Assembly: GCA_946406115.1 (NCBI GenBank)
Contig: OX291542.1
Location: 36,785,321-36,849,320 of the forward strand
Origin: Apoda limacodes
Lineage: Eukaryota; Arthropoda; Insecta; Lepidoptera; Limacodidae
DNA: 64,000 nt
Reading direction: 5' to 3'
Position 1 is the first letter of the stretch, and the number at the start of each line of letters is the position of its first letter. Position numbers and translations under genes: made by a program. Positions 23,801 to 29,205 of this stretch are shown here, in pieces. The notes beneath the pieces are model-generated. The model was not told the DNA's origin. It did no database searches and was given only the letters and a program-made list of their open reading frames with translations.

Positions 23801-23834
23801 TTCGAGTCTACTATTGTAGGTCTACTGGGTGGAA
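430..23834 (-). CDS. Sidestep-family Ig/FN3 transmembrane receptor (12 exons, partial at both ends)
   Basis: Spliced minus-strand gene with exons at 23724-23834, 20875-21078, 19738-19889, 12083-12224, 11784-11914, 10536-10695, 9895-10051, 9360-9499, 7552-7688, 6841-7003, 3807-3957 and 430-596. Every junction is GT-AG and all codon phases join without a break, giving about 604 residues. Order: four C2-type Ig domains, each with paired Cys and a core Trp; an FN3 domain; one transmembrane helix; a basic stop-transfer stretch; cytoplasmic tail. The FN3 phrases [12 protein letters not shown] and [11 protein letters not shown], and IYKLVAAG just before it, are hallmarks of the Side family, neuronal partners of Beaten-path proteins in axon guidance and synaptic matching. 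The signal peptide and first Ig exons should be upstream and were not found; there is no stop codon by 430, so the gene continues left. Which Side paralogue this is cannot be decided here. Lepidopteran copies are often labelled nephrin-like or hemicentin-like. Confidence 0.9.
1136..1424 (+). pseudogene. Charged open reading stretch, unrecognised
   Basis: Open on the plus strand, opposite the host gene. It encodes a Lys/Arg/Glu/Leu-rich helical-looking segment ([32 protein letters not shown]) and ends at a TGA. There is no good start codon upstream in frame; a Met at 1218 would give 68 residues. The composition looks protein-like rather than random, so it could be a worn piece of a transposon protein or a small exon. 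I do not recognise it. Confidence 0.25.
1879..2277 (+). repeat. Dispersed lepidopteran repeat (ggccaagtgc type), copy 1
   Basis: Begins atcggccaagtgccagtcg and ends ccctacggaaccctaaata, with the internal blocks tatagcggcaacagaaatac and gggttccg shared with copies at 5180 and 33861. The family is very common in Lepidoptera. It has no coding capacity here. Confidence 0.75.
3807..3957 (-). CDS. Side-like gene, exon k (transmembrane segment)
   Basis: Acceptor TGTGTAG, donor GTACGA. In the correct phase it reads [15 protein letters not shown], then an Ala/Leu/Val/Cys-rich helix ending [19 protein letters not shown], a single-pass transmembrane segment with a strongly basic cytoplasmic flank (stop-transfer, so extracellular N-terminus). 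The exon is very G+C-rich and also open in one other frame, which gives a spurious 73-codon reading frame. Confidence 0.88.
5180..5395 (+). repeat. Dispersed lepidopteran repeat, copy 2 (5' truncated)
   Basis: Shares tttgttgtatgggaaccccc, tatagcggcaacagaaatac, catgagatacagccttgtga and ccctttgggtacggaac with the copy at 1879-2277, in the same orientation. Confidence 0.7.
5914..6627. mobile_element. MITE with about 85-bp terminal inverted repeats
   Basis: The left end ggggcctgattctcatgctg is matched in inverted orientation by the right end ending gcacgagaatcaggcccc. The arms align for about 85 bases, through attgatttactcat and cgcggt. There is no transposase reading frame. Target duplication is not clear, so the superfamily is left open. 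It is interrupted by a second MITE at 6267-6542. Confidence 0.75.
6267..6542. mobile_element. Palindromic Tc1/mariner-type MITE nested in a larger MITE
   Basis: Arms beginning cagtcacatgaaatgttcgg on the left and, inverted, ctgtcacaaaaaaatgttcg on the right pair for about 100 bases (shared acaaacattgctagtgg), leaving a short T-rich and G-rich centre. TA dinucleotides flank both ends (6265-6266 and 6543-6544), the target duplication expected of Tc1/mariner. It was inserted into the older element around it. Confidence 0.75.
6841..7003 (-). CDS. Side-like gene, exon j (FN3 domain, second half)
   Basis: Acceptor TCTTCAG, donor GTAAGT. Encodes [38 protein letters not shown] and the juxtamembrane KSPDKYIG. 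The [10 protein letters not shown] phrase is the classic end strand of the FN3 fold. Sequons NVS and NHT are present. The Met codon at the exon start is internal, not an initiator. Confidence 0.92.
7115..7525 (+). mobile_element. Lep1/Helitron-like non-autonomous repeat
   Basis: Begins with the very common lepidopteran start atccatactaatattataa and atgcgaaagtaac, then ggatgaaatttggtatgga. An internal segment of about 149 bp (7219-7367) is repeated once, diverged (7368-7515). The usual ctagt 3' end is not seen. Assignment to Helitron-type Lep1 elements is from memory of the family consensus. Confidence 0.6.
7552..7688 (-). CDS. Side-like gene, exon i (FN3 domain, first half)
   Basis: Acceptor TTTTTAG, donor GTAAGT. 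Encodes [34 protein letters not shown] and [11 protein letters not shown]. The two cysteines and the [10 protein letters not shown] phrase are diagnostic of the membrane-proximal FN3 domain of Side proteins. It ends on a codon boundary. Confidence 0.92.
7689..9359 (-). other. Intron between exons h and i
   Basis: A+T-rich, with only scattered short reading frames of random composition. No repeat family or gene recognised. Confidence 0.6.
9360..9499 (-). CDS. Side-like gene, exon h (fifth Ig domain, second half)
   Basis: Acceptor CTGTTCAG, donor GTAATG. Encodes [29 protein letters not shown] with the second cysteine, and [11 protein letters not shown], the junction into the FN3 domain that is characteristic of the Side family. 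Confidence 0.9.
9895..10051 (-). CDS. Side-like gene, exon g (fifth Ig domain, first half)
   Basis: Acceptor AATTACAG. Encodes [18 protein letters not shown], first cysteine in [13 protein letters not shown], core Trp in [11 protein letters not shown], and TELAP. The donor GTACGA was chosen because it is the only nearby one that leaves in phase 2, as the next exon needs. The frame stays open past it by chance. Confidence 0.88.
10404..10487. repeat. Minisatellite, 21-bp unit, four copies
   Basis: Unit taacgacatgcactcgttac plus a, with one substitution in the first copy. It lies in an intron about 50 bases from the donor of exon f. The repeated MSLCNEC reading frame on the minus strand is a by-product of a unit divisible by three. 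Confidence 0.95.
10536..10695 (-). CDS. Side-like gene, exon f (fourth Ig domain, second half)
   Basis: Acceptor TTTTACAG, donor GTAAGT. Encodes [19 protein letters not shown] and the second Ig cysteine in the canonical Y-x-C context ([12 protein letters not shown]), then VSLQVR. It leaves in phase 1. Two N-glycosylation sequons, NAS and NRT, are visible. Confidence 0.9.
10803..11128. repeat. Degenerate tandem array around ttgaacgccttgacttgt
   Basis: Imperfect copies of a motif close to ttgaacgccttgacttgtcg recur roughly every 30-36 bases (for example at 10808, 10845, 10898, 10927 and 11110), heavily diverged. It sits beside the young 41-bp array in the same intron. Confidence 0.6.
11281..11688. 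repeat. Minisatellite, 41-bp unit, about ten copies with higher-order pattern
   Basis: Unit tatagaaagctgacacagag plus accatggtcggctgtagttg and a final t, spaced exactly 41 bases (11281, 11322, 11363 and so on). Variant positions (atggtc or acggac; tagtt or tactt; gaaag or gaagg) follow an ordered series in which copies 2-4 recur as copies 6-8. Intronic. Confidence 0.95.
11784..11914 (-). CDS. Side-like gene, exon e (fourth Ig domain, first half)
   Basis: Acceptor ATTCACAG, donor GTAACA. Begins by completing Tyr, then [17 protein letters not shown], first cysteine in [11 protein letters not shown] and core Trp in KLTWYKG. It ends on a codon boundary. A 41-bp minisatellite begins about 95 bases past its donor, inside the intron. 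Confidence 0.9.
12083..12224 (-). CDS. Side-like gene, exon d (third Ig domain, second half)
   Basis: Acceptor CTCATAG, donor GTGAGT. Encodes [19 protein letters not shown], then the second cysteine in [10 protein letters not shown], and ends WILNVH plus the first base of a Tyr codon. The intron upstream of it (12225-19737) is the largest in the gene and contains a LINE and several minisatellites. Confidence 0.9.
12653..12922. repeat. Minisatellite, 30-bp unit, nine copies
   Basis: Unit tatttaggcggggcgtaagc plus aagcataaag repeats at exact 30-base spacing with few substitutions. Because 30 is a multiple of three, repetitive reading frames ([10 protein letters not shown] and others) run through it. 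They are not genes. Confidence 0.95.
13165..13390. repeat. Minisatellite, 36-bp unit in a 108-bp higher-order repeat
   Basis: Three unit types alternate, ending atcagcaag, atcagcatg and attagcatg. The third type, starting ctgtgtccagttaac, occurs at 13238 and again at 13346, exactly 108 bases apart. Both strands are open for more than 125 codons across the array, which follows from the unit length. Confidence 0.92.
14966..15068. repeat. Minisatellite, 21-bp unit, five copies
   Basis: Unit cactatattccttatacttt plus a, perfectly repeated at 21-base spacing. Confidence 0.93.
15580..17698 (+). pseudogene. Jockey/CR1-type LINE reverse transcriptase, 5'-truncated and broken
   Basis: Pieces in order: endonuclease-RT linker ([20 protein letters not shown], about 15628); RT motifs [30 protein letters not shown] and [13 protein letters not shown]; then, in another frame, [19 protein letters not shown] and ISYADDTTL with an intact YADD; then [13 protein letters not shown] and a C-terminal region to the stop at 17696. 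Breaks: stop near 15822 and frame changes to about 16150, a frameshift near 16622, and an in-frame TAG at 16862. The endonuclease half is missing, as in usual 5'-truncated insertions. It lies antisense to the host gene in its large intron and ends in a (CA)n tract. Clade is given only as Jockey/CR1-like. Confidence 0.85.
17729..17892. repeat. (CA)n microsatellite
   Basis: Nearly pure CA repeats with a few interruptions, about 30 bases after the LINE stop codon. It probably grew from the LINE's 3' simple-repeat tail. Confidence 0.97.
18094..18429. mobile_element. MITE with about 58-bp terminal inverted repeats
   Basis: The left end ccagccatcttgttaaatta and cgcctaggccgttcattaaa is matched inverted by the right end ending atttaactagatggctg. 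The arms pair for about 58 bases with few mismatches (shared aaacgccgg at the inner end). A weaker second inverted pair lies inside. No reading frame. Confidence 0.7.
19738..19889 (-). CDS. Side-like gene, exon c (third Ig domain, first half)
   Basis: Acceptor TGTTGCAG. Encodes [19 protein letters not shown], then [13 protein letters not shown] with the first cysteine and [13 protein letters not shown] with the core Trp. Two donors are possible in the same phase: AAT|GTTAGT (used here) and AAC|GTTAGA nine bases earlier, which would drop three residues. Confidence 0.85.
19960..20560 (-). pseudogene. LINE 3' fragment (Jockey/CR1-like), same strand as host gene
   Basis: Minus-strand translation gives the C-terminal part of a LINE polymerase: [55 protein letters not shown], then, after a frame change near 20222, [16 protein letters not shown] and a stop. 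A short 3' end follows (the complement of ggtggcaaacaagcttacgg), with a run of eleven A residues on the minus strand near 19,962. The 5' part, including RT motifs, is absent. The same family, worn, recurs at 50.7 kb in the opposite orientation. Confidence 0.82.
20875..21078 (-). CDS. Side-like gene, exon b (second half of the same Ig domain)
   Basis: Acceptor GTGTACAG, donor GTGAGT. It supplies the Ig core Trp ([12 protein letters not shown]) and the second cysteine ([11 protein letters not shown]), then the linker [12 protein letters not shown]. Phase matches both neighbours. It is clearly richer in G+C than the surrounding intron. Confidence 0.9.
22353..22778. mobile_element. hAT-type MITE (probable)
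   Basis: The left terminus cagtgccggatt and right terminus aatccggcactg are perfect 12-bp inverted repeats of the CAGNGCCGG type common among hAT elements. The 426-bp interior has no transposase. The flanks share only a run of A, so the 8-bp target duplication could not be confirmed. Confidence 0.6.
23161..23327. repeat. Minisatellite, 29-bp unit, six copies
   Basis: Unit attgtgccattagctcatac plus aaacatgag, repeated at exactly 29 bases. Copies are contiguous, so this is not a CRISPR array. Confidence 0.95.
23724..23834 (-). CDS. Side-like gene, exon a (first half of an Ig domain)
   Basis: Acceptor TCTGACAG, donor GTGAGT. It enters in phase 1 (completing a Val codon) and leaves after one base of a Gly codon. 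It encodes 36 full codons starting [11 protein letters not shown] and ending LELSCEVYG, which holds the first Ig cysteine. It opens the second Ig domain by family order. The next exon continues the same domain. Confidence 0.88.
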
Positions 23835-24695
23835 CTGTCAGACAAACATCAATTTTTTTAGTATTACTACTGAACGTCTTTATTATATTCTTATAGATCT
23901 AGATATCTTTATCGTTTTTGTGCAATAGAACAAAAGTGTTATAATTTATTGCAAGAATAACAACTGCATGTTAAATAATTCATAATTTTAGTTTTGATTT
24001 TAACCTCTTTATACAAATGCAATAATATAAAACCTAGCACTTTTTTAAAGTATCGAATCATTACTTTTAAGTTGAAAATATAACGCTACAAATAAAAGCT
24101 AAATAACTTTTCGTAAATGGCGGTCTTATCCCTTTTAATCTGCTAACTTCCCCCTTGCCGAGAACGTCGACGCACGAATCTGCTATAAGTAAGTTCCAAC
24201 AAGAGGAAAGAGAAAATGGCCTCGTAATAGTCCTTATTTTTTTATTGTTCTTTGTGTATTGTTGAACGTTACTTTGAAGTTCCGGAATAAGTTATTATGA
24301 AACATTATTATGAGAAACATCTGTTCGATTACTATTTATAGTTGAATGAATTTTTAAGCTAATATTATTTAGACTATCTTTCAAATAGAGGTTTTGTACA
24401 TACAACTACGCTTGCATATGCCTTCCGTGTTCTTAACAATTAAGGGGCCTCATTCATCATTTTATGGTATCTTGCTATAGCAACCTGTGTAAATAGAAAC
24501 TTACTCAAAATTTTAATTTCCTTTACAGATTGTTTAGTATTTGGCACCCTTAGTTCTGTTATGTTTCGTCTTTACTAACTATACTACTATGTGAGTGTAT
24601 TTTGATTTATTAGTAACAAATAAAACTCAAACTACATAGACCATATCGAGTAAGTAATGTTATATTTTATTCCTATATTTCTGTTTCAAATATAG
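23835..24695. other. Upstream flank of the first recognised exon
   Basis: Intronic if the family's usual first Ig exon lies further upstream. A+T-rich; no gene or repeat recognised. Confidence 0.5.
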
Positions 24696-26495
24696 TTGCA
24701 AATTTGAAACTTCTAAACACACCCTTAGCTTTCATTCCTTTAAGTGTTTCTGTTCACGAAGTGGCTATAAATTAAAACTGGAAAAAGAGAATAGCGCAAA
24801 TAATAGCAATATTCTGTTACACTATCTGAACTTTCCTTTTAATCTTTTTGGATATATTAATAAGACAATATTATTGTTAATAATGGTAGCTGCTACGATT
24901 TTTTATTGTTATTGCATCATTTATAAATGGTATCATCCTATCAGTTACACACAGTGAGGTCAGCCTACAAACGCTTAAGCTCTTTAGTATAAAATTGTAT
25001 AATATATGTATTGGTAAAAATTTGTGATCCCTACATTTTTTAAAGTGAGGTACGTAAACGCAGTGGGTCAGGGTTCAGGCTTCACATTGTCTTAAGAGCC
25101 TAGAGAACCAAAACCCAGACGGGCATTGCCTAGTCATCTTCTGTAAGGTTGACTACAGAAGTTGACTAACCTCCTCCTTTATGTATGCTGCTGTTGCAGA
25201 TAACTCAAGATCATATTGACATAGGAAAAACTTATTTTTACTCTGAAAAATAAATTACGCATATTAAATACGCCGATAACTGAATTTAGTGCGGATTGCA
25301 AATTTGAAACTTCTAAACACACCCTTAGCTTTCATTCCTTTAAGTGTTTCTGTTCACGAAGTGGCTATAAATTAAAACTGGAAAAAGAGAATAGCGCAAA
25401 TAATAGCAATATTCTGTTACACTATCTGAACTTTCCTTTTAATCTTTTTGGATATATTAATAAGACAATATTATTGTTAATAATGGTAGCTGCTACGATT
25501 TTTTATTGTTATTGCATCATTTATAAATGGTATCATCCTATCAGTTACACACAGTGAGGTCAGCCTACAAACGCTTAAGCTCTTTAGTATAAAATTGTAT
25601 AATATATGTATTGGTAAAAATTTGTGATCCCTACATTTTTTAAAGTGAGGTACGTAAACGCAGTGGGTCAGGGTTCAGGCTTCACATTGTCTTAAGAGCC
25701 TAGAGAACCAAAACCCAGACGGGCATTGCCTAGTCATCTTCTGTAAGGTTGACTACAGAAGTTGACTAACCTCCTCCTTTATGTATGCTGCTGTTGCAGA
25801 TAACTCAAGATCATATTGACATAGGAAAAACTTATTTTTACTCTGAAAAATAAATTACGCATATTAAATACGCCGATAACTGAATTTAGTGCGGATTGCA
25901 AATTTGAAACTTCTAAACACACCCTTAGCTTTCATTCCTTTAAGTGTTTCTGTTCACGAAGTGGCTATAAATTAAAACTGGAAAAAGAGAATAGCGCAAA
26001 TAATAGCAATATTCTGTTACACTATCTGAACTTTCCTTTTAATCTTTTTGGATATATTAATAAGACAATATTATTGTTAATAATGGTAGCTGCTACGATT
26101 TTTTATTGTTATTGCATCATTTATAAATGGTATCATCCTATCAGTTACACACAGTGAGGTCAGCCTACAAACGCTTAAGCTCTTTAGTATAAAATTGTAT
26201 AATATATGTATTGGTAAAAATTTGTGATCCCTACATTTTTTAAAGTGAGGTACGTAAACGCAGTGGGTCAGGGTTCAGGCTTCACATTGTCTTAAGAGCC
26301 TAGAGAACCAAAACCCAGACGGGCATTGCCTAGTCATCTTCTGTAAGGTTGACTACAGAAGTTGACTAACCTCCTCCTTTATGTATGCTGCTGTTGCAGA
26401 TAACTCAAGATCATATTGACATAGGAAAAACTTATTTTTACTCTGAAAAATAAATTACGCATATTAAATACGCCGATAACTGAATTTAGTGCGGA
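24696..26495. repeat. Three perfect tandem copies of a 600-bp unit
   Basis: Copies 24696-25295, 25296-25895 and 25896-26495 read identically throughout; I found no difference on line-by-line comparison. The unit begins ttgcaaatttgaaacttcta and ends tgaatttagtgcgga. It has no long reading frame. After the third copy the sequence continues into ggagccgcgggaaaacccta, a Helitron-like 3' terminus, which the first two copies lack. Confidence 0.97.
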
Positions 26496-26520
26496 TGGAG
26501 CCGCGGGAAAACCCTAGTTA
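26440..26520 (+). mobile_element. Helitron-like (Lep1-type) 3' terminus
   Basis: The segment gataactgaatttagtgcgg, gatggagccgcgggaaaa and ccctagtt resembles the common lepidopteran 3' end that finishes in ctagt after a short G+C-rich stem, as in Helitron-type elements. It overlaps the end of the third 600-bp copy. The matching 5' end was not located. Confidence 0.45.
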
Positions 26521-28074
26521 ATAGTAAATCAACCAAAACTGCATGTTCCGACGTCACCGCTGTGCGACGGATACCGGAACGTAAGGTATGCAATAAAACA
26601 TCAAGATCAACTTTGTTGGCAGCATTGTCGTATTGTCGTAGTCAAGCACAGATATTATAGTGATTTGTCTGTGTTCCGTGCCCTCACGAATATCGTCGGT
26701 GCTTTTTATAAGTTCTGTGGTCGTACTGCAGTTAATTATAGTCAGACTGTAAATAATTAAGTATACAGTGTCTTGTGCGAATCAAGTACACAGTGTCTCG
26801 TGCGAAACAAACTTAGCGACTGCTGTACAATACTCTGAAATATTATCTATGTAAATGAAAATAGACAGTAGTGTAACAACAAAATGGTCTCAATTTCTAA
26901 AACTCTAGAAAAAATAAGACTACAATTTTTAAATCCGTTTTCCTAAAATAATTCCCAAGTAGCTTTAAATGAATAAAAATAGTTTAACACTAAAGGAGAA
27001 AGGCTTTGTGTATCCCAAAAAAATACATAATTATACTATTATCGTTTGAAATGTGAGGTCTCTTGGGATAGCAGGAGAATAGCCAGGAGTAATAGCGGGG
27101 ACCAAGGGAACGGTGTTGCTTTTTGTTTCTTTCGAAGAAAATTTATCGCCTGTACGTACGCACGCACTCGTACGGGCCACACGGGAGGTGAGCGCTCCCG
27201 CCGATCCCGAAAAAGTAAATTAGTTTGCGCATTTCACGCGCAGTTAACATTTAAGTTAATAGTTGTAATAAAACTATCCTGTTGCTTACAAAAATATCCA
27301 AAACTACAAGGAATTCTTTGAAATTGCTTATCCATATTGTAATAATAATCATTCATAGTTATAAAGTATAGTATAGTCTTATAAAGTCCAATCTTACAAC
27401 CACACAAAACATCAATCTTACAATCACACAAAACATCAATCTTACAAACACACAAAATTTTTATAGAATTAAGAAATATAATATTAATATTCATACATAG
27501 AAATAATCTTTCTTCGTTTATGTCTTACTAAAGGTCTTCTAGTTCTATAAAATGTTAAGTAGTTGTGTAGTAATAATTACAGATTAAAATATTAAATAAA
27601 TAATAATTTATATTTGCTACCTAAAATGACATTGATGCATTGGCTGTCAGTTGTTAAACTAAATTATAATGTTATATATCTATTTATCTAATACGAGCCC
27701 ACGACTGTGTCCACGTGAATTAATAAAAAAAAAAAATACTGTTTATTTTCCAAAAACGCTAAATCATATAAAAGGGCCAAATACCAATTATTCTTTTCAT
27801 TTAGCTTTAAAAATGACGGATTTCTTTATAATCTTCGAACCCCAACTCTTTTAGGGCATAAATTTTCTTTGTGCTGGCCTACGTTATAACTGGTAAAATT
27901 ACAATTCTCTAGATACAGTGTTTTGGGGATTTCGTTATCAGTCAGTAAGTTAGTTTATTCTTTTGTACATATTATTATTTATATGTATGTAATTCGTATG
28001 TGTGTAAGTCACTGAACTCCACCTAAATGGCTGCACCAATTTTAATGATTTTTTCGTGTATGTGTGTGTACGTT

Positions 28075-28078
<4 letters not shown>
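26521..28078. other. Unassigned stretch
   Basis: No gene recognised. It contains a 25-base near-duplicate (agtatacagtgtcttgtgcg and agtacacagtgtctcgtgcg, 26760-26810) and a short 24-bp minisatellite (27389-27457). Confidence 0.6.
27389..27457. repeat. Minisatellite, 24-bp unit, three copies
   Basis: Unit caatcttacaatcacacaaa plus acat, spaced at 27389, 27413 and 27437. Confidence 0.9.

Positions 28079-28111
<33 letters not shown>
28079..28111. repeat. (TA)n microsatellite, left part
   Basis: Uninterrupted TA repeat split by the Tc1-like insertion; the right part is at 28690-28713. Confidence 0.9.
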
Positions 28112-28113
<2 letters not shown>

Positions 28114-28686
28114 GGCACAATTAGCGGAACAGAAAAAAAAGTGAGACTATGAGATAATAACGCATATATTTGACGAAATCATTCAGATTGTTGGGGGGTG
28201 GCATTCTGGATTTAACCCTTCTTTTTAGCAAGTCCCAGACATGCTCTATCGGATTCATATCGAGGGAATTTGCTGGCCACTGCATCACCGGTATACCTAC
28301 GTGGCTCAGATATGCCTGTACCGATTGTGCACTATGAGCACGAGCATTATCTTGCATTAGAATAAAGTCGTCACCAATAAATGGGGCAAATGGTACAACA
28401 TGTTCTTCTAAAATGTATCTGATGTATTGATCTGCTGTCATGGTCCCTCCTGTGACTATCACTAACTCCGTTCGAGCTCCCAAACATATCCCTCCCCAAA
28501 CCATAATCGAGCCGCCACCATAAGCCACTGTGTGTTCAAAATTAGACTGTATGTGGCGTTCTCCTTTGCGTCTCCATATTCGCTGTCTCCCATCGATCTG
28601 TTTTAAAAGAACTCTGCACTCATCAGTAAAGAGAACCTGCTGCCATTCGTTCAAATCCTTTTTTTGTGTTCCGCTAATTGTGCCGG
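28112..28686 (-). mobile_element. Internally deleted Tc1-like element (DD34E)
   Basis: Inverted ends ccggcacaattagcggaaca bound a 575-bp copy sitting in a (TA)n tract. The arms match for about 28 bases apart from one G/C difference. The right arm runs almost directly into the catalytic domain, so the DNA-binding half is deleted. The left target site reads TA; the right reads TG, probably a mutated TA. Confidence 0.88.
28121..28654 (-). CDS. Tc1-like transposase catalytic domain remnant (177 codons)
   Basis: Starts MNEWQQVLFTDE at the first catalytic Asp (D11), continues with RQRIWRRKGE, SIMVWGGICLGA, the second Asp in MQDNARAHSAQ (D102), and the Glu in LDMNPIEHVWD (E137), giving 34 residues between D and E. 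All three catalytic residues are present and there is no frameshift. Both helix-turn-helix DNA-binding domains are missing, so it cannot recognise its ends by itself. The last residues are read from the terminal repeat. It may be untranslated, or a Met internal to the original protein may be used. Confidence 0.8.
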   Translation of the reverse strand: MNEWQQVLFTDECRVLLKQIDGRQRIWRRKGERHIQSNFEHTVAYGGGSIMVWGGICLGARTELVIVTGGTMTADQYIRYILEEHVVPFAPFIGDDFILMQDNARAHSAQSVQAYLSHVGIPVMQWPANSLDMNPIEHVWDLLKRRVKSRMPPPNNLNDFVKYMRYYLIVSLFFLFR

Positions 28687-28759
28687 TGTGTATATATATA
28701 TATATATATATATAGGTATATATTCGTGTAGTCTAGTTATGGCATGTATAATATATTTT

Positions 28760-29000
28760 CTAAACGGTCTTTTTAGGTATAACTATTGACTCAAAATTGC
28801 AGTAGGGTCCACAAATTACAGTACTAGCAGGTAAACTTAGTTCTGCTGCTTTTGCGGTGAGAAAAATCAGGCAATTGACTGACACAACCACAGCAAGACT
28901 TGTTTACTTTGCTTAATTCCACAGTTTCATGTCTTATGGTATTTTTTTTCTATGGGGTTCTGCTGCGGATATTGAAACCATGTGTACCCGATACGTTGCC
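28760..29000 (+). pseudogene. Jockey-type LINE reverse-transcriptase fragment
   Basis: Plus-strand pieces LGITIDSKLQ, KLSSAAFAVRKIRQLTD, TTTARLVYFA and HSFMSYGI, then LWGSAADIET, match the region after the RT active site in Jockey-type elements. A stop and a T-run insertion break it. Only about 240 bases remain. Confidence 0.7.
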
Positions 29001-29029
29001 GTCCCTCTGTAAACCGGCGAAAGTTGGTT

Positions 29030-29205
29030 TTTACCTAAAGTGCCCGAGTCCGGCTCGCACTTAACAGATCGAGATAAAAACTATCCTATCTTTTAAGTTG
29101 GATCAAATAACAGATAGTTACGAAGTTTGATCAAAATCGGTTCGGTAGTTTAGGAGTCTATCGAGGACAAACAAAGGAGACACGTAATTTTTATGTTATA
29201 GATAT
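29030..29205 (+). repeat. Dispersed repeat tail
   Basis: Contains aaaactatcctatctttta and gatcaaaatcggttcggtag followed by acacgtaatttttatgttat, a tail shared by several abundant lepidopteran repeats. Family not assigned. Confidence 0.45.
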
